64,000 nucleotides of DNA, from assembly GCF_900087015.1 (NCBI RefSeq), contig NZ_FLKP01000002.1, positions 62,001-126,000 on the forward strand, written 5' to 3'. The DNA comes from Christensenella timonensis (GTDB lineage Bacteria > Bacillota > Clostridia > Christensenellales > Christensenellaceae). Both the position numbers and the translations under genes were made by a program. Shown piece after piece: positions 35,335 through 43,904 of this stretch (position 1 is the stretch's first letter; the number at the start of each line of letters is the position of its first letter). The notes below the pieces were generated by a model. The model was not told the origin of the DNA and made no database searches. It saw only the letters and a program-made list of their open reading frames with translations.

Positions 35335-35541
35335 ATGGGACTGGTCATCAAACAAAATTATATCAATGAGGAAAACGTGCTTTGCTTCAACTGCATCCAC
35401 TACGGCGTGCTGACGTTCGCGCCGGGCATGCCGGAAATGCGTTCGTGCCAAGTTTACGGCGATATCGACCCGGACATGCTCACAGGCGAGAAGCACAAAT
35501 GCGATCATTTTGTTCCGCGGGAAGAAGGGGAACAGGAGTAG
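35335..35541 (+). CDS. Small four-cysteine protein, unknown function
   Basis: A 68-residue protein with Cys residues in CFNCIHYG, RSCQVYG and HKCDHFVP, a pattern that could hold one zinc ion or an Fe-S cluster. I do not recognise a named family. It has a good ribosome site (AAGGAG) and its own promoter. Its stop is only four bases before the EndoQ-UvrD start, whose ribosome site lies inside its last codons, so the two are co-translated and may work together in DNA repair. Confidence 0.75.
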   Translation: MGLVIKQNYINEENVLCFNCIHYGVLTFAPGMPEMRSCQVYGDIDPDMLTGEKHKCDHFVPREEGEQE

Positions 35542-35545
35542 CCTT

Positions 35546-38500
35546 ATGTTCATTGCAGACCTGCATATCCACTCAAAATATTCGCGGGCGACCAGCAAGG
35601 AATGTATGCCCGAATACCTCGATTTGTGGGCGCGCCGCAAGGGGATCGACCTCCTCGGCACGGGCGACTTTACGCACCCTGCCTGGCGCGGGGAGCTCAA
35701 CGAAAAATTGATTCCTGCGGAGGACGGCCTTTATCGCTTAAAGGACGATTTCCGCATTGTGGAGGCAGTGGGCGGCGCCGCCGCGCCCCGTTTTGTCATC
35801 TCCGGCGAGATCAGTTCGATCTATAAAAAGAACGGCAAAGTCCGTAAGGTACATAATGTGATCCTCCTTCCCTCGCTGGAAGCAGGAGAAGCCCTTGCGC
35901 ACCGCTTAGAGCTGGTCGGCAACCTCCATTCGGACGGGCGGCCTATTTTAGGCCTTGACAGCCGCGACCTTCTGGAGATCACGCTCGATACCTGCCCGGA
36001 GGCGGTTTTCATCCCGGCGCACATCTGGACGCCGCATTTTTCGCTGTTCGGCGCTTATTCCGGCTTCGATACGATCGAGGAATGTTTTGAAGATTTGACG
36101 CCGTACATCCACGCGCTGGAAACGGGACTTTCTTCCGACCCGCCCATGAACTGGCGGCTGTCCGCGCTCGACCGCTTCACGATGGTGTCCAATTCCGACG
36201 CACACTCCCCCGCGAACCTCGCGCGCGAAGCAAACCTTTTCAATACGGAGCTTGCTTATCCTGCGGTTGCCCGCGCCCTCGCAGACCCGGGTACGGACGA
36301 ATTTTACGGCACGCTCGAATTTTTTCCCGAAGAAGGAAAATACCATAACGACGGCCACCGCAACTGTAAGGTGTGTTTAACGCCCGAGGAAACGATCGCC
36401 GCAGGGGGAAAATGCCCCGTGTGCGGACGCAGGATCACGGTAGGCGTTTACCACCGTGTCGTCGAGCTGGCCGACCGGGAGGCCGGGTTCCAACCGGAAA
36501 AGGCCCGGCATTTCGAGAGCATCGTTCCTTTGCCCGAGGTCATCGCAGCTTCCATGGGCATGACGACCGCCAGCAAAAAAGTCAAAGCGCAATATATGGA
36601 TATCCTGCACAAGCTCGGCCCGGAATTGTATATCCTGCGCGAAGCGCCGATCGAGGATATTAAAACGGCGTCCGATCCGTTCATCGCCGAAGGGATCCGG
36701 CGGCTTCGGAGCGGCGAAGTGGAGATCCATCCCGGCTATGACGGCGAATACGGCAAAATCCTGGTGATGAATAAAGACGAGCGCAGCTTATTCGCGGGGC
36801 AACTGAGCCTGTTCGGCGCACAGGAAAAGCCTGTCAAGCAGGACGGTTCTTCCGTACCCGCAGCGCTTAAAACGGCTGGCGGCGTACCCGTTGACGGCCG
36901 GATAGATGCAGCTGCGCCTTCCCACCCATATGGTTTGAACGACGAACAGTGGCTGGCGGCTTCCTCCGCAAGGCCTGTGGTCGCCGTGCTTGCAGGCCCG
37001 GGGACAGGAAAAACGCGCACGCTCATATGCCGTATCGCTTACCTCATCGAGGAATGTGGCGTCGATCCATCGGCAATCACTGCCGTGACCTTCACCAACA
37101 AAGCCGCCGCGGAAATGCGCGAGCGCTTGGGCGAATATTTCCACGACAAAAAGATCGTGAAAGCCATGCATATCGGCACCTTCCATTCCATCTGTCTCGA
37201 TATGCTGTCCGCATGGCAGAAAAACGTTACCGTCCTGGGGCAGGAAGAAGCGCAAAGTGTGCTTTCCGACGTCCTGAAGGCATGTAACTGCAGCATGCGC
37301 CCGCGCGAGGCGCTCTTTGGGATTTCGCTGACCAAAAACGGCGGGAACGGCGACGTGCCGCCCGTAGTATACGACGCGTATTGCGCCCGGCTCAAGCAGC
37401 TGAACGTTGTGGATTTCGATGACATTTTATTGGATACGCTCGCTAAATTTGAGGGCGGCGACACGAAAGCGCAGGCTTTCCTGCCCCGCTTTTCCCAGTT
37501 GTTGGTGGACGAATTCCAGGACATTAACCCTGTGCAATACCGCCTGATCCGCGCATGGAACGCCCGGGGGAACCTTTTTGTGATCGGCGATCCCGACCAG
37601 TCCATTTACGGTTTTCGCGGCAGCGACGCGCACTGTTTTTCGCGCCTGCAAGACGATCTTGACCCTGTATGCGAAATCCGTTTAAAGGATAATTACCGCT
37701 CCACGCCCCAAATCGTCGATTGTGCGCTCCACGCTATAGGGCGCAACGAAAAAATTTTAGAGGCAAAGCGGGAAAGCGGCGCTGCCGTGCGGCTGCTCAC
37801 GGCGGACTCCCCTTTTTCCGAGGCGCTGTTCCTCGCAAAAGAGATCAACCGCATGGTAGGCGGGGTGGATATGCTGGCTGCGCATGCCAAATCCAAAAAG
37901 CATACGGACGCGCAATACGGCCTTGGCGATATCGCGGTCTTGTACCGCACGCACCGCCAGTCGGAGATCATCGAGGAATGCCTGAAAAAGGAGGGCGTTC
38001 CCTATGTGGTGGCCGGCAGGGATTTAAGCCTTTCCGACCGCCGGGTGATGGGCGCTTTAGCGTTTTTCCGTTTTTTGTGCAACCCAAAGGATTGCGTTTC
38101 GCTGGCGACATATCTCAAATCGGCAAGCGTCCCGCCCGCATCCATGCAAGCTGTCTTGGAAAAATACGAAGCGGGAAAACAATCCGTTGCCATCCTCGCC
38201 GGTTTACTGCGCGAATTGGGTGAAGCCCAAACGGCGGATGCCATCGAGGCCTTTGCTCCTCTCGTCAAGAAGGAAACGCCAGAAAAATTAGTTTCCATGT
38301 GGATCAGCCAGTATATGCCGGGCGAGCTGCCCCAACCCATGGAGCGGCTGCTGGGTATGGCCGTGCTGCACGAACGCATGGATGAATTCCTTAAAAACCT
38401 CACGCTGGGCAAGGAAGGCGACGTGCGCCGCAGCGGCCATCATGCCTATACGTCAGACGCGGTCACGCTGATGACGCTGCACGCATCCAAAGGGCTTGAA

Positions 38501-38752
38501 TTCCCGGCGGTGTTTTTATGCGGTTTAAACGAGGGCAGCATCCCTTTGCGCACCGAAAAGCATGAAAGTGATTTAGAGGAAGAACGCAGGCTGTTTTACG
38601 TTGGTTTGACGCGTGCCCAGGATGAGCTCATCCTGCTGGCGGATAAACAGGAGCCGTCGCCATTTTTAAACGGACTTCCCAGGCAAAGCATGGTCGAGGC
38701 GCCGGCCTTCGCGCACAAAAAAAACACCGCAAAACAGCTCGGATTTTTCTAA
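35546..38752 (+). CDS. EndoQ-like PHP nuclease fused to a UvrD/Rep-type helicase
   Basis: About 1068 residues. The N-terminal 400 match the EndoQ/COG1379 PHP family: FIADLHIHSKYSRATS, GTGDFTHPAW, AHIWTPHFSLFG, SNSDAHSP, then a four-Cys zinc module (CKVC and CPVCGRR near 273-300). From about residue 465 a complete superfamily 1A helicase follows: Walker A AGPGTGKT (485), DEFQD (654), GDPDQSIYGFRG, DNYRSTPQIV, TLHASKGLEF and YVGLTRAQDE (about 1015). EndoQ nicks DNA 5' to deaminated bases; a 3'-5' helicase could open DNA from that nick. ATG 35546 is chosen for its AGGAG site. Both halves keep their key residues. Confidence 0.88.
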   Translation: MFIADLHIHSKYSRATSKECMPEYLDLWARRKGIDLLGTGDFTHPAWRGELNEKLIPAEDGLYRLKDDFRIVEAVGGAAAPRFVISGEISSIYKKNGKVRKVHNVILLPSLEAGEALAHRLELVGNLHSDGRPILGLDSRDLLEITLDTCPEAVFIPAHIWTPHFSLFGAYSGFDTIEECFEDLTPYIHALETGLSSDPPMNWRLSALDRFTMVSNSDAHSPANLAREANLFNTELAYPAVARALADPGTDEFYGTLEFFPEEGKYHNDGHRNCKVCLTPEETIAAGGKCPVCGRRITVGVYHRVVELADREAGFQPEKARHFESIVPLPEVIAASMGMTTASKKVKAQYMDILHKLGPELYILREAPIEDIKTASDPFIAEGIRRLRSGEVEIHPGYDGEYGKILVMNKDERSLFAGQLSLFGAQEKPVKQDGSSVPAALKTAGGVPVDGRIDAAAPSHPYGLNDEQWLAASSARPVVAVLAGPGTGKTRTLICRIAYLIEECGVDPSAITAVTFTNKAAAEMRERLGEYFHDKKIVKAMHIGTFHSICLDMLSAWQKNVTVLGQEEAQSVLSDVLKACNCSMRPREALFGISLTKNGGNGDVPPVVYDAYCARLKQLNVVDFDDILLDTLAKFEGGDTKAQAFLPRFSQLLVDEFQDINPVQYRLIRAWNARGNLFVIGDPDQSIYGFRGSDAHCFSRLQDDLDPVCEIRLKDNYRSTPQIVDCALHAIGRNEKILEAKRESGAAVRLLTADSPFSEALFLAKEINRMVGGVDMLAAHAKSKKHTDAQYGLGDIAVLYRTHRQSEIIEECLKKEGVPYVVAGRDLSLSDRRVMGALAFFRFLCNPKDCVSLATYLKSASVPPASMQAVLEKYEAGKQSVAILAGLLRELGEAQTADAIEAFAPLVKKETPEKLVSMWISQYMPGELPQPMERLLGMAVLHERMDEFLKNLTLGKEGDVRRSGHHAYTSDAVTLMTLHASKGLEFPAVFLCGLNEGSIPLRTEKHESDLEEERRLFYVGLTRAQDELILLADKQEPSPFLNGLPRQSMVEAPAFAHKKNTAKQLGFF

Positions 38753-38756
38753 AAAA

Positions 38757-38788
38757 TAACCCTGCTTGCCACCACAAACAGGGTTTTA
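38757..38788 (+). terminator. Terminator after the EndoQ-UvrD gene
   Basis: AACCCTG/CAGGGTT stem with a T-rich tail directly after the stop codon; it overlaps the 3' end of the small convergent RHH gene. Confidence 0.65.
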
Positions 38789-38935
38789 TTGACTCGACTT
38801 TCGCTTAAGATAATCCTTTAGTATCGTCTCGATCAAATTCGACAAAGTACGATTTTCCTTTTTTGCGCTAACGCGCAACTCCTCAATCATTTCTTCATCT
38901 AATCGAATACTTAATACTTTCTTTTCGACACCCAT
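38786..38935 (-). CDS. Small ribbon-helix-helix protein (CopG/Arc type)
   Basis: A 49-residue protein with the RHH layout: a beta strand KVLSIRLDE, helix EMIEELRVSAKKEN, turn RTLSN and helix LIETILKDYLKRK. Such proteins bind DNA as dimers and often act as antitoxins or small repressors. It is encoded 14 bases after the XRE-type regulator on the same strand. No toxin-like partner is visible beside it. Confidence 0.75.
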   Translation of the reverse strand: MGVEKKVLSIRLDEEMIEELRVSAKKENRTLSNLIETILKDYLKRKSSQ

Positions 38936-38949
38936 AACCTGCCCTCGTT

Positions 38950-39156
38950 TTATTTATTAAAATCATATTCAAAAAGCTCATTGGGCGTACACTTGAATAT
39001 GACGCACAGCGTTTCGATCATTTCATATCGAATTGATTTCGTCTGGTTGTTTACCATCCTACTAAAATTTTGATAGCTCATTCCCAGTTGTTTGTAAAGC
39101 GCATATTTCGTCATCTGGTTTTGATCAAGCAACTCCAGCACTCTTAATTTCAGCAT
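38950..39156 (-). CDS. Small XRE-family HTH regulator
   Basis: A 68-residue Cro/CI-type protein made of one helix-turn-helix domain (MTKYALYKQLGMSYQNFSRM, then IETLCVIFKCTPNELF). ATG 39156 follows GGAGGAA. A 9-bp inverted repeat with a ten-base gap (39168-39195) overlaps this ribosome site, so the protein probably represses its own operon, which also includes the RHH gene. Confidence 0.85.
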   Translation of the reverse strand: MLKLRVLELLDQNQMTKYALYKQLGMSYQNFSRMVNNQTKSIRYEMIETLCVIFKCTPNELFEYDFNK

Positions 39157-39167
39157 TTCTATTTCCT

Positions 39168-39195
39168 CCAATAAGACTTTGTTATATCTTATTGG
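39168..39195. repeat. Inverted repeat, candidate operator of the HTH/RHH operon
   Basis: CCAATAAGA and TCTTATTGG are perfect 9-bp arms around a ten-base centre. The site lies between the divergent HTH and SLOG genes and touches the ribosome site of the former. Confidence 0.65.
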
Positions 39196-39205
39196 ATAAC
39201 TTATG

Positions 39206-39234
39206 TTTACATATAGACTAATGCATTATATAAT
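39206..39234 (+). promoter_or_regulatory. Promoter of the SLOG protein gene
   Basis: TTTACA (39206), 17-base spacer and consensus TATAAT (39229), 39 bases upstream of the start. Confidence 0.7.
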
Positions 39235-39272
39235 GATCACATGATATTGTTGAGAAATTGTAGGAGATCACT

Positions 39273-39791
39273 ATGAACAAGGAAACTACCTGCTGTTTTA
39301 CCGGCCCCCGTACGCACAAGCTGCCCCTCCTGCAGGACGAGGCTGCATGCACTCGCCTGAAAAGGCACTTCATGCATGAGGTCCTTCAAAAATCCTTGCA
39401 GGATAAATGCGATACCTTCCTATGCGGTATGGCGCTCGGCGCGGACATGCTGTTCGCTTCCCTGTTGCTTGAGATGCGCGAAGTCGTCCAGCTTCCTTTG
39501 CGGCTGGTATGCGTATTACCGCACAAATTCCAGACAAAAGGCTGGTCTTCATCCGCATGCTTGCAATACGAAAAAATTCTTTTCTGTGCCAATCAAAAAA
39601 TCTTGTTACAGGACAATTATACGGACGGCTGTTATCTGAAACGTAACCGCTTCATGGTAGACCATTCCTCTTTCCTGCTTGCTTTGTACGACGGTACATC
39701 CGGCGGCGGAACGGGATATACCGTAAAATATGCCAAAGAGCAAGGGCTGTCCGTCACATGCATTGACCCCGCCTTAGCCTTGCAGGCCTAA
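39273..39791 (+). CDS. SLOG domain protein (DUF1273/YpsA-like)
   Basis: A 172-residue Rossmann-like protein of the YpsA/SLOG superfamily: CCFTGPRTHKL at the N-terminus, FLCGMALGADMLFAS, a middle PLRLVCVLPH strand and a C-terminal GGTGYTVKYAKEQGL. SLOG proteins are proposed to bind nucleotides or nucleotide-derived signals; YpsA affects cell division and stress responses in Firmicutes. ATG 39273 has an AGGAGA site. Divergent from a small HTH/RHH pair. Confidence 0.82.
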   Translation: MNKETTCCFTGPRTHKLPLLQDEAACTRLKRHFMHEVLQKSLQDKCDTFLCGMALGADMLFASLLLEMREVVQLPLRLVCVLPHKFQTKGWSSSACLQYEKILFCANQKILLQDNYTDGCYLKRNRFMVDHSSFLLALYDGTSGGGTGYTVKYAKEQGLSVTCIDPALALQA

Positions 39792-39823
39792 AAGCCCCCG
39801 GCTGTCTGCGGCCGGGGGCTTTT
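39789..39823. terminator. Bidirectional terminator
   Basis: Long GC-rich stem AAAAGCCCCCGGC with its complement and a T tail, between the convergent SLOG and AraC genes. Confidence 0.88.
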
Positions 39824-39834
39824 CCTATCTCCTG

Positions 39835-40731
39835 TTACTTTTTTACCGGGCGCAGAATCTGGTATCCTGCCGTTTCCGGGAGCATCCTCTGGTATGCCTG
39901 GCAATCCCGTTCATTCCACATAAAACCCTTTTGTGCAGGATCGAAGTTCCACGCCAGCTCGTCGACACGGTTTACGACTTCGCCGCAATCCTTCATAAAG
40001 TCGAACGGCGGATGCGAAAACACCAGGTAATAGCTGCCCGGAAAGGATTTTATTTCAAACCCGTCCGGTACTTCCCCGTCGTAATCGTCCTTCACGCCCA
40101 GTCCATAAAAATAGCCCCGCTTGCCGTCCTTTTGGTACCAGCCCGCCGTGTGCGCCGGGCATGCCGGGTGCATCACGTGCGACATGCTCTCGATGATCCC
40201 GCACACCTCGTCGCAATCGTGCTTTTCCCAAAAATCGCAATACTCCTGCACGCTGTCGTCCCAAATCCCAATGTATTTGTGCGGCGGGATATACTCGACG
40301 CTCACGCCCGGTTTCGTTAAAACAGTTTGATTCATTGCCTTTTCTCCTTGTCCTTCGTAATATTCCGGAAAGAGGACTTCTTTTTTGACCGCGATGGGGA
40401 TGGGCCTCGGCGCTCTGCGGTAGGCAGCTGGCGTACATCCATATGCGCATGCAAACGCCCGCGTAAAAGCCTGCTGCGAGGAAAAGCCGTATTCCAGTGC
40501 GATATCAAGGATACGCTTGTCCGTGTCCCTTACGTCAAAGGCCGCACGGCACAGCCTTCTTGCCGCAATATAATTTTTCAGAGTCCTGCCCGTGACCGCG
40601 TGGAACTGGCTGGAGCAATACCCCGGCGAATAGCCGACCTCGCGCGACATCTTCAGCAGCGCCGGCTGCTGCGTCAGGTTTTCTTCCACCCAGTTTATCA
40701 TTTTTTGCACCGCTTCATCCCATTCGTACAT
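39835..40731 (-). CDS. AraC-family regulator with GyrI-like effector-binding domain
   Basis: A 298-residue regulator. Residues 1-105 hold the two AraC helix-turn-helix motifs (LLKMSREVGYSPGYCSSQF and ILDIALEYGFSSQQAF). Residues 130-298 form an effector-binding domain of the GyrI/BmrR type, which binds hydrophobic or aromatic compounds. ATG 40731 is preferred since GGAGGAGG precedes it. No target gene is adjacent: the next upstream gene is convergent. Confidence 0.88.
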   Translation of the reverse strand: MYEWDEAVQKMINWVEENLTQQPALLKMSREVGYSPGYCSSQFHAVTGRTLKNYIAARRLCRAAFDVRDTDKRILDIALEYGFSSQQAFTRAFACAYGCTPAAYRRAPRPIPIAVKKEVLFPEYYEGQGEKAMNQTVLTKPGVSVEYIPPHKYIGIWDDSVQEYCDFWEKHDCDEVCGIIESMSHVMHPACPAHTAGWYQKDGKRGYFYGLGVKDDYDGEVPDGFEIKSFPGSYYLVFSHPPFDFMKDCGEVVNRVDELAWNFDPAQKGFMWNERDCQAYQRMLPETAGYQILRPVKK

Positions 40732-40793
40732 GCTGCCTCCTCCTTCCTGTTTCAGGATACTACAGGAAAGCCGCCCTTGTTTTGATATCACTT

Positions 40794-40831
40794 ACAAAAA
40801 ACAAGCGCCCGGCACATTTTACCGGGCGCTT
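40794..40831 (-). terminator. Terminator of the MacB-like operon
   Basis: AAGCGCCCGG/CCGGGCGCTT stem followed by T6 on the minus strand, 30 bases after the stop at 40861. Confidence 0.88.
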
Positions 40832-40860
40832 AGCCATGCTTCCTTAGGATCTGCCTTCCC

Positions 40861-42210
40861 TTAATTCGAGCTCCTGATCGCTTCCAATGGACTCATCTTT
40901 GTCGCTTTGCGCGCCGGATAAATGCCCGATACGATCCCAACGCCTACAGCGATCGCCACCGCGCCCAGTGCGAGCCACCAGGGGATGGAAAGCTGTACGC
41001 CGTTTTGGAAATACATGCCGAGGAAGCTGATCTCCCCGCCGCCGAAATTGGCGATGGCCCCAAATACATAGCTGATCCCAAGGCCAATGAGGCCGCCCAA
41101 AAGCCCGATCATCGCCGCTTCCACCAAAAACATCAGGTTGATCTTGCTGATACCCAGTCCCAAAACCTTCATCACGCCGATTTCGCGGCTGCGTTCCAGA
41201 ATGCTTGCCAGCATGGTGTTCGCGATACCGATTGCGGAAACGAGCAGCGATATGAGGCCGATGGCGATCAACTGCGACTGCTGGCGCGCCTGTTCTTCCT
41301 GCATCTGCGTGATCCATTCCGTCGGGCTGTACGCCTGGAATCCCATGTCCTTTACGGCCTGCAGCACCTCCGCGACAGAGTCCACATCCACTGCGTTCAC
41401 ATACCCTTGCGTGTACTGTCCCTCTTTTACGCCCTGCTGGTCCATCAGCTTACGGTTCTCACGGATGAGCTTGTTTGCCGCCGGGATGCTCATATAGATA
41501 TTGTAGCTTTCCTGGTTGTCCGCCTGCTCAAGGATTCCGGTGATCTTTGCGCGGTATTCCTTGGGCTTTGGCTGGTCGGGCGTCGTCGGGTCGGGGTTTT
41601 CGATCAAGTAACCGCTGCCCGGGTAATATTTCACACCCGAAGCAAGCCAGTCGATGTCCGGCCCCTGCGGGATTTGCATGTCCATCTCAGAACTGGCCAT
41701 CGCTACGCCGCCGCCCATCATCACCATGCCGCCGTACATCCCGCCCTGGTCGTTCGGGTCGGAAAAATACTGGCACGCGTTCGCGCCGACCACCAGCTCG
41801 ATGTTCGTGTTTTCCCCAAACACGCTTCCTTCCATGAATTTGAAATCCATGCTCTTGGGGTCGACCGCCATCACGCTCGTATCCGCCCGGTACTTGCCGA
41901 TCGCCATATACGACGGGATATACATCACGCCTGTCGCACTTTTCACCCCGGGGATCGCGCGTATCTGGTTTAGCTTCGCATCCGTCAGCTTGGCGTTGTC
42001 AGAAGACCCCATCGGCGATATCTCGATCTGCGTCAGGTCGGTACTCTGCATGATGCTCTCGTTAAATTGTTCCAGATTGCCCAGCCCCAGCGCCACCATA
42101 ATCACGATACATGCCGTACCGATGATCACGCCGAGAACCGTCAATATGGTTCGCATCTTGCGCCGCCACAGGTTGGAGGCCGCAAGCAAGACAATATCAA
42201 AGAACGTCAT
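40861..42210 (-). CDS. MacB-like ABC transporter permease (FtsX domain)
   Basis: A 449-residue protein with the MacB topology: one N-terminal membrane helix (ILTVLGVIIGTACIVIMVAL), a large extracytoplasmic MacB_PCD-type domain (residues 45-310) and three C-terminal helices with SREIGVMKVLGLG and GIYPARKATKMSPLEAIR. The external domain contains a Met/Gly-rich insert (YGGMVMMGGGVAM). ATG 42210 overlaps the upstream gene by 14 bases. It works with the ATPase at 43905 and probably with the exported protein at 42197. Confidence 0.9.
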   Translation of the reverse strand: MTFFDIVLLAASNLWRRKMRTILTVLGVIIGTACIVIMVALGLGNLEQFNESIMQSTDLTQIEISPMGSSDNAKLTDAKLNQIRAIPGVKSATGVMYIPSYMAIGKYRADTSVMAVDPKSMDFKFMEGSVFGENTNIELVVGANACQYFSDPNDQGGMYGGMVMMGGGVAMASSEMDMQIPQGPDIDWLASGVKYYPGSGYLIENPDPTTPDQPKPKEYRAKITGILEQADNQESYNIYMSIPAANKLIRENRKLMDQQGVKEGQYTQGYVNAVDVDSVAEVLQAVKDMGFQAYSPTEWITQMQEEQARQQSQLIAIGLISLLVSAIGIANTMLASILERSREIGVMKVLGLGISKINLMFLVEAAMIGLLGGLIGLGISYVFGAIANFGGGEISFLGMYFQNGVQLSIPWWLALGAVAIAVGVGIVSGIYPARKATKMSPLEAIRSSN

Positions 42211-43903
42211 CGTCGTCCATTTCCTCCTCAAGCTCCCGCGCGCGTTTCTTCTTTTTCTTATTTACGACGACCACGATCACCACCGCAGCCGCACCGCCCG
42301 CAATGGCCAGCCATCCCCACCACGGGAAACCCGCAGACTCTTCCGGCACTTCCTCACCCGGCTCCATGCCGCCGCCATAATCGGGCATGGGCACCAGCTC
42401 CGTCGAGACGGGTACTTTGATCTCATATTCTTCGCCGTATTCGTCCTCATAGGTAACGACGAAATTTCCTTCCACCGGGCCTGCCTGCACCATTCCGGCA
42501 TCGCTGCCGCCTACCTCAGGCGAAAGCCCGCCGCCGATCTGTTCGCCTTCTTCCGATACAACAATATCCGTGGGCGCATCCGCACCGCCGATTACAGCCA
42601 TGCCTTCCGCAGCCACTTTTTCGTCATAGGCCGCAGCGCCGCCGTCTGCCGGGCCTTCCATGGCTCCATCCATCCCGTCCATCCCCGCGCCCGGGTCTGC
42701 CGCAACGGAAGCATAGATATCCGCCGTCTTTGCCGTCCCGGATTCCATATTGCCCAGGAAAGCGCTGGATTCAGGCGTGAGGCCCGGAACGTCGAGCGTC
42801 ACCGTTACATTATATAACGTATTTTTCCCTTTGTTATAAAGGTTCAGGCTCGCGGAGGTCGTATCTCCCATATACACCTGCGACGGGAACTTCGGCGGGT
42901 CATATTCGAGGCGGATCTTCTGGTGCACCTCTACGCTGATCTCATCCGCCGCGGTCAGCTGCGCCGCCTGGTTGTCCTCATAGGCGATCGCGATATCGAT
43001 CTTCTGCGGGCCTGCCTTGGCGTCCGCGCGCGCAGACATGCTGAACGTAAAGTCCGCCGTTTTTTTAGGCGCGATCTTTTCAATATAAGCCGTGTTGGTG
43101 TTGTCTCCCGGCATCAGGTCTGTCGTCTGGCTCTTGAAGGTCACCGTGATATTTTTCACTGTCACCGATTTGCTGGTGTTTTCCAGCGTTACCGTTACAT
43201 TGAACTTTTCTCCTGCGTTCACCGGGTCGGGGCTGATCTGGTAATTGCTGATGATGACTTTGGGCTGCGAGGTCGGGCCTCCCGTGCCGCCGCCTCCGCC
43301 TGTGCCTCCGCCGCCGCCCGGCTCTTCAGGCGCGACAGGCTCCGTCGGCTCGGTCGTCGGCTCGGTGCCCGGGCCGGCAGGATCCTGCCCGTCCGTGATC
43401 TTTACAAACACAGTGAATTCCTGCATCTTGATCGTTCCGTCCGCGATGGGGTATTTCGCGGTAATCACCACCGGATAATTCCCGTTGACGCGGTTTTCCG
43501 TAAGCGGCAGGTTCAGGTTCACCAGATACGATTGCGCCGTATTTGTCGTCCCATCCGCCAACTTGTTGTTTTGCAGCGTAACCTTTTCATTATAGTTGTT
43601 GAACACAAAGGGCGCTTTTTGCGGATCGCCCAGGTTGACCGACACATTGACCGGTTCCCCTGCCTTCACCTGCTGTGAGCCGCTGCTTGCAATAAGGGGC
43701 AGGATGATGTGCGCCTTGTTATCCTCGACCGTCGGGCTGTACCCGCCCTGATAGGTCGAATCCATCCCCATATACTGCGTCTGGTTGTCGATGCGCAGCG
43801 CAGTTCCCCTGTCGCTCTCGGGCACCGCCGCCATCGCCGGCGCGGCCGCGCACCCCAGCGCAAGCATGATCACAACTGCAAATACTACAATCCGTTTCTT
43901 CAT
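42197..43903 (-). CDS. Exported CARDB-like protein with C-terminal membrane anchor, partner of the MacB system
   Basis: A 568-residue surface protein. It has a signal peptide (cleavage after AMA near 25), an N-terminal beta-rich region to about 170, a Pro/Thr/Glu then Gly-rich linker (175-215), two Ig-like repeats of the CARDB/COG1361 kind (PKVIISNYQISPDPVNAGEK and a second starting near 330), a Met/Gly/Ala-rich segment, one membrane helix (WWGWLAIAGGAAAVVIVVVV) and a Lys-rich and acidic tail. It is encoded between the ATPase and permease genes, so it likely acts as an extracellular adaptor or substrate-binding element of the MacB-like system. Confidence 0.78.
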   Translation of the reverse strand: MKKRIVVFAVVIMLALGCAAAPAMAAVPESDRGTALRIDNQTQYMGMDSTYQGGYSPTVEDNKAHIILPLIASSGSQQVKAGEPVNVSVNLGDPQKAPFVFNNYNEKVTLQNNKLADGTTNTAQSYLVNLNLPLTENRVNGNYPVVITAKYPIADGTIKMQEFTVFVKITDGQDPAGPGTEPTTEPTEPVAPEEPGGGGGTGGGGGTGGPTSQPKVIISNYQISPDPVNAGEKFNVTVTLENTSKSVTVKNITVTFKSQTTDLMPGDNTNTAYIEKIAPKKTADFTFSMSARADAKAGPQKIDIAIAYEDNQAAQLTAADEISVEVHQKIRLEYDPPKFPSQVYMGDTTSASLNLYNKGKNTLYNVTVTLDVPGLTPESSAFLGNMESGTAKTADIYASVAADPGAGMDGMDGAMEGPADGGAAAYDEKVAAEGMAVIGGADAPTDIVVSEEGEQIGGGLSPEVGGSDAGMVQAGPVEGNFVVTYEDEYGEEYEIKVPVSTELVPMPDYGGGMEPGEEVPEESAGFPWWGWLAIAGGAAAVVIVVVVNKKKKKRARELEEEMDDDDVL

Positions 43904-43904
43904 C

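Noticed and set aside
38786-39156. HTH/RHH pair as a classic toxin-antitoxin module
   Set aside because: Both products are DNA-binding regulators; neither resembles a toxin and no toxin gene is adjacent.
41005-41973. Plus-strand ORF of 322 codons rich in His and Arg
   Set aside because: It is antisense to the MacB-like permease, and its composition is typical of a complementary-strand shadow frame.
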